DNA of 64,000 nucleotides from Triops longicaudatus (taxonomy: Eukaryota > Arthropoda > Branchiopoda > Notostraca > Triopsidae): NCBI GenBank assembly GCA_022885665.1, contig JAGQDJ010000015.1, positions 438,955-502,954 of the forward strand, written 5' to 3'. The notes beneath the pieces are model-generated. The model did no database searches and was not told the origin of the DNA. It worked only from the letters and a program-made list of their open reading frames with translations. The stretch's first letter is position 1. Each line of letters starts with the position of its first letter. The position numbers were made by a program, and so were the translations under genes. Positions 62,501 through 64,000 of the stretch are shown here, piece by piece.

Positions 62501-64000
62501 TGTTGATGGTTAATTTACTACTAAGTGCTGGTACTTCAATTTCTGGTTGACTATGTAGAGAAACTTTACTGTAGATTATTCTGACATTCTTAAATAAAAA
62601 TAAAGTGAGCCTCTTCAAATTTGTCGCTCAAGCTCGAAAAACATTATATTTGGCCAATCGTTCCAGGAACTCGGCTGCTACATATTTGCAAATTAATGTT
62701 ATGCTATGTAAATTAAGTTAATGTTATGCATCTATGCATTGTTTTTTTTTCTGTACCGGTTGTTTGTATTTCGTTATAAATATAAAAAAAAACAGCCTAA
62801 AGCAGGAACAGCTTTAGACTTTCCCGCTGCACCAGTTGAAAGTGTTTAACTTCTGTTTATTCGAAAAAATCTTAGTTCTATGAGTTTCTTCATTTCGGAC
62901 ATAGTCCCGAATAGGTTTTGTTCTTGACACTTGCTTTTAATACGTCTAAATTGTTCGTATCAATTTTCGTTAAACAGTCACAGTAGAAAATTAAAGAAAT
63001 CGTACCCCAAAGTACTGTACAGTAAAGTGCGGTCACGTATTTGGAGTTAGCGTCTCGTTTTTATCTGAAGTTTGTATGAAAACGTTTACTTTTTTTCATT
63101 TAATCGCGTTTTTACACCGTTTGTTTTGTCTGATACGTAAGCCGCTTTTGTAGCTTGGTACTAATACGCTTTTTTGTTTAGTGTATTTATTCACTACTTA
63201 TATATGGTTTGTTGCAAGTGTAACAGCGATTGTCGCGTAGTCTAAATCGTTAAAATAATTTTCATGTCGGAAATGTTGCAGGATTATTCATTAAAATCGT
63301 TTCGTCTTTGTTTCTGTTCTATTTCCTTCACATAGGTTTGCCTCTAGGGAACCGAAACTTGCCCCCTTTGGCCGTGCCCCCGAGCCCTAGTCCGATCTCG
63401 GCATTATCAAACAACAGCAAAAGTTCGCTGCACTTACAACAGCAAGGAATCACAGCGCGCACTGCTACAGTTCCGCCGCTAGCCCATTTGCCACTTGGGA
63501 ACAATCATGTTGCTACTTCAAATGCAACTTCATCTTCGACGGCTTACGTAAATCCCCACAACTTGTCTGAGCTGCGGTCTTCACCTGGTACGTTTCCCAA
63601 ACACAACAAAACAAGGCCTTGTATCGCTTCAAGTTTATGGAATTTGTCGCTTGGCTGACAAAAATCTCATTACGGTGCTTGCTCGAAACGAAACTTCCCA
63701 CCAATTTTTTTTTTTTTGCCCCATTCCTAAAAGAGCTTTTTGCGACAGTCTCCAGTAAAAAGTGGTCTCAAGGACTGCCTTTGAAAATCTGGGACAGCGA
63801 AGTCCAAATTCGCTAGTCCGTTGTTTCAGACTTTGTTAGCCTTATTAGACAATGTGTTTTGTTAATTGTGTTCCTCTGTTCATTTTAGCCAGTTTAGCGT
63901 CGTCTGCGTCAAGTTCCAGTTCGTCCTTCGCTGCAGCGTTGCGAATTCTGGCTAAACAAGCGGGTGTCCCTAATAGCAGCGCAGACTTGGGTAACTTCAC
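50588..64000 (+). CDS. GSE1-like protein with six N-terminal CxxC...CxxC modules (continues past the right edge)
   Basis: Exons in continuous phase: 50588-50615, 51531-52900, 54570-55490, 55711-55938, 56016-56097, 58014-58217, 63336-63587 and 63889-64000 or beyond, about 1,065 residues in the window. Exon 1 is MSAVSHKSSG. Exons 2-4 encode six repeats pairing CYVCG with a later VCxxC and Q-W-x2-Y/FE (residues about 63-849). Two ALDL motifs (ALDLRAP, ALDLSMPDK) lie between modules 1 and 2. After a Lys/Glu-rich link, Pro/Ser-rich exons lead to SSSFAAALRILAKQA, which matches the start region of human GSE1, a CoREST/HDAC-associated corepressor subunit. I do not recognise the Cys module as a named family. 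Zinc binding and nuclear corepression are inferred. Exons 5 to 6 were joined by phase through an alternative donor (AATG|GTGAAG); if that is wrong, the zinc-array protein ends at 56186 and the GSE1-like gene starts separately. Confidence 0.7.
51686..55890 (+). other. Array of six diverged CxxC-(FPF)-CxxC-QW-YE modules
   Basis: First Cys residues at about 63, 262, 356, 497, 665 and 755 of the predicted protein. The pattern is CY[VTL]C[GH], 12-25 residues, [YH]FPF or YPxhx, 10-25 residues, G-x-h-h-[VA]C-x2-C, then hxxQWxxYE and R-x-Y. Each module thus offers four Cys, and often a His, for one metal ion. The first three are on one exon, 4 and 5 on the next, and module 6 is split by an intron. 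Pro/Ser/Ala-rich linkers separate them. Confidence 0.85.
52901..52921 (+). other. Alternative read-through stop after module 3
   Basis: If the donor CACAA|GTACAT at 52900/52901 is not used, the frame ends seven codons later (VHILDS, stop). This would give a 472-residue three-module protein. Use of the donor restores phase 0 into the exon at 54570. Confidence 0.5.
56098..56198 (+). terminator. Alternative short end of the GSE1-like gene with AATAAA
   Basis: If the donor at 56097/56098 is skipped, the frame runs 29 more codons to TGA at 56184-56186 (ending QEEATK). An AATAAA hexamer follows at 56193-56198. This would make a six-module protein without the GSE1-like part. Whether the two ends are isoforms or two genes needs transcript data. 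Confidence 0.5.
56199..58013 (+). other. Predicted 1.9-kb intron of the GSE1-like gene
   Basis: No gene is seen inside. The open frames at 57717-57959 (plus) and 57620-58059 (minus) have no similarity. Confidence 0.5.
59190..59201. repeat. Poly-C run (about 12 nt)
   Basis: Homopolymer in the large intron of the GSE1-like gene, preceded by TTTGTA and followed by AGTAAA. Confidence 0.85.
60994..61008. repeat. Poly-G run (about 15 nt)
   Basis: Homopolymer flanked by TTTTGTC and AGAGG in the same intron. Potential G-quadruplex and a likely length-variable site in assemblies. Confidence 0.85.

Larger units (their letters stand above)
58218..63335 (+). other. Predicted 5.1-kb intron of the GSE1-like gene
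   Basis: AT-rich, with a C12 run near 59190-59201 and a G15 run near 60994-61008. No coding exon fitting phase 1 was identified, and no ORF shows a known family. Additional small exons cannot be excluded. Confidence 0.5.

Noticed and set aside
1..64000. tRNA genes, CRISPR arrays, transposons, viral insertions
   Set aside because: No cloverleaf with A/B boxes, no regularly spaced repeats, and no transposase, reverse transcriptase or capsid-like frame was recognised by eye.

Overview
The window is animal nuclear DNA: AT-rich, with split genes, GT-AG introns often of only 46-100 nt plus a few of several kb, and long untranslated gaps. Gene content (Neurexin IV with two alternative discoidin exons, a TTK-type BTB protein, a LUBEL-like ubiquitin ligase, an insect-like RGK GTPase) points to an arthropod with a fairly compact genome. 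I cannot name the species. Exon models below were assembled by hand from splice signals, reading-phase continuity and protein-family similarity. Boundaries may be off by 1-2 nt, and UTRs are not defined.

Layout, left to right. Nine genes lie on the minus strand: the 5' part of a LUBEL-like linear-ubiquitin ligase (runs off the left edge), MAF1 (RNA polymerase III repressor), dynein light intermediate chain, Neurexin IV/CASPR with a complete one-exon phosphopantetheinyl transferase (AASDHPPT) inside one of its introns, WDR11, LSM1 and PQBP1. MAK16 (plus strand) starts head-to-head with PQBP1 and ends tail-to-tail with the mitochondrial GrpE co-chaperone (minus). Then come an RGK-family small GTPase and a BTB/POZ gene (both minus). 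Last is a large plus-strand gene with six copies of an unfamiliar CxxC...CxxC module, which appears to splice into a GSE1-like protein and runs off the right edge.

The genes do not form an operon or one pathway. They are mostly housekeeping genes (Pol III control, dynein, mRNA decay, splicing, ribosome biogenesis, mitochondrial import) next to neuronal or developmental regulators (Neurexin IV, RGK, BTB, GSE1-like).

Most interesting points: (1) the six-module zinc-like array joined to a GSE1-like N-terminus, with alternative short ends; (2) two Neurexin IV discoidin exons of identical length (197 nt) whose phases enforce mutually exclusive use, with a bipartite ACUAAU STAR/HOW-type element in the intron just upstream; (3) a same-strand gene nested in a Neurexin IV intron; (4) four approximately 63-residue repeats, a HOIL-1L-like LTM segment and the start of a Ubl-like segment in the LUBEL-like protein; (5) stop-free introns of 3n length in WDR11 and RGK.
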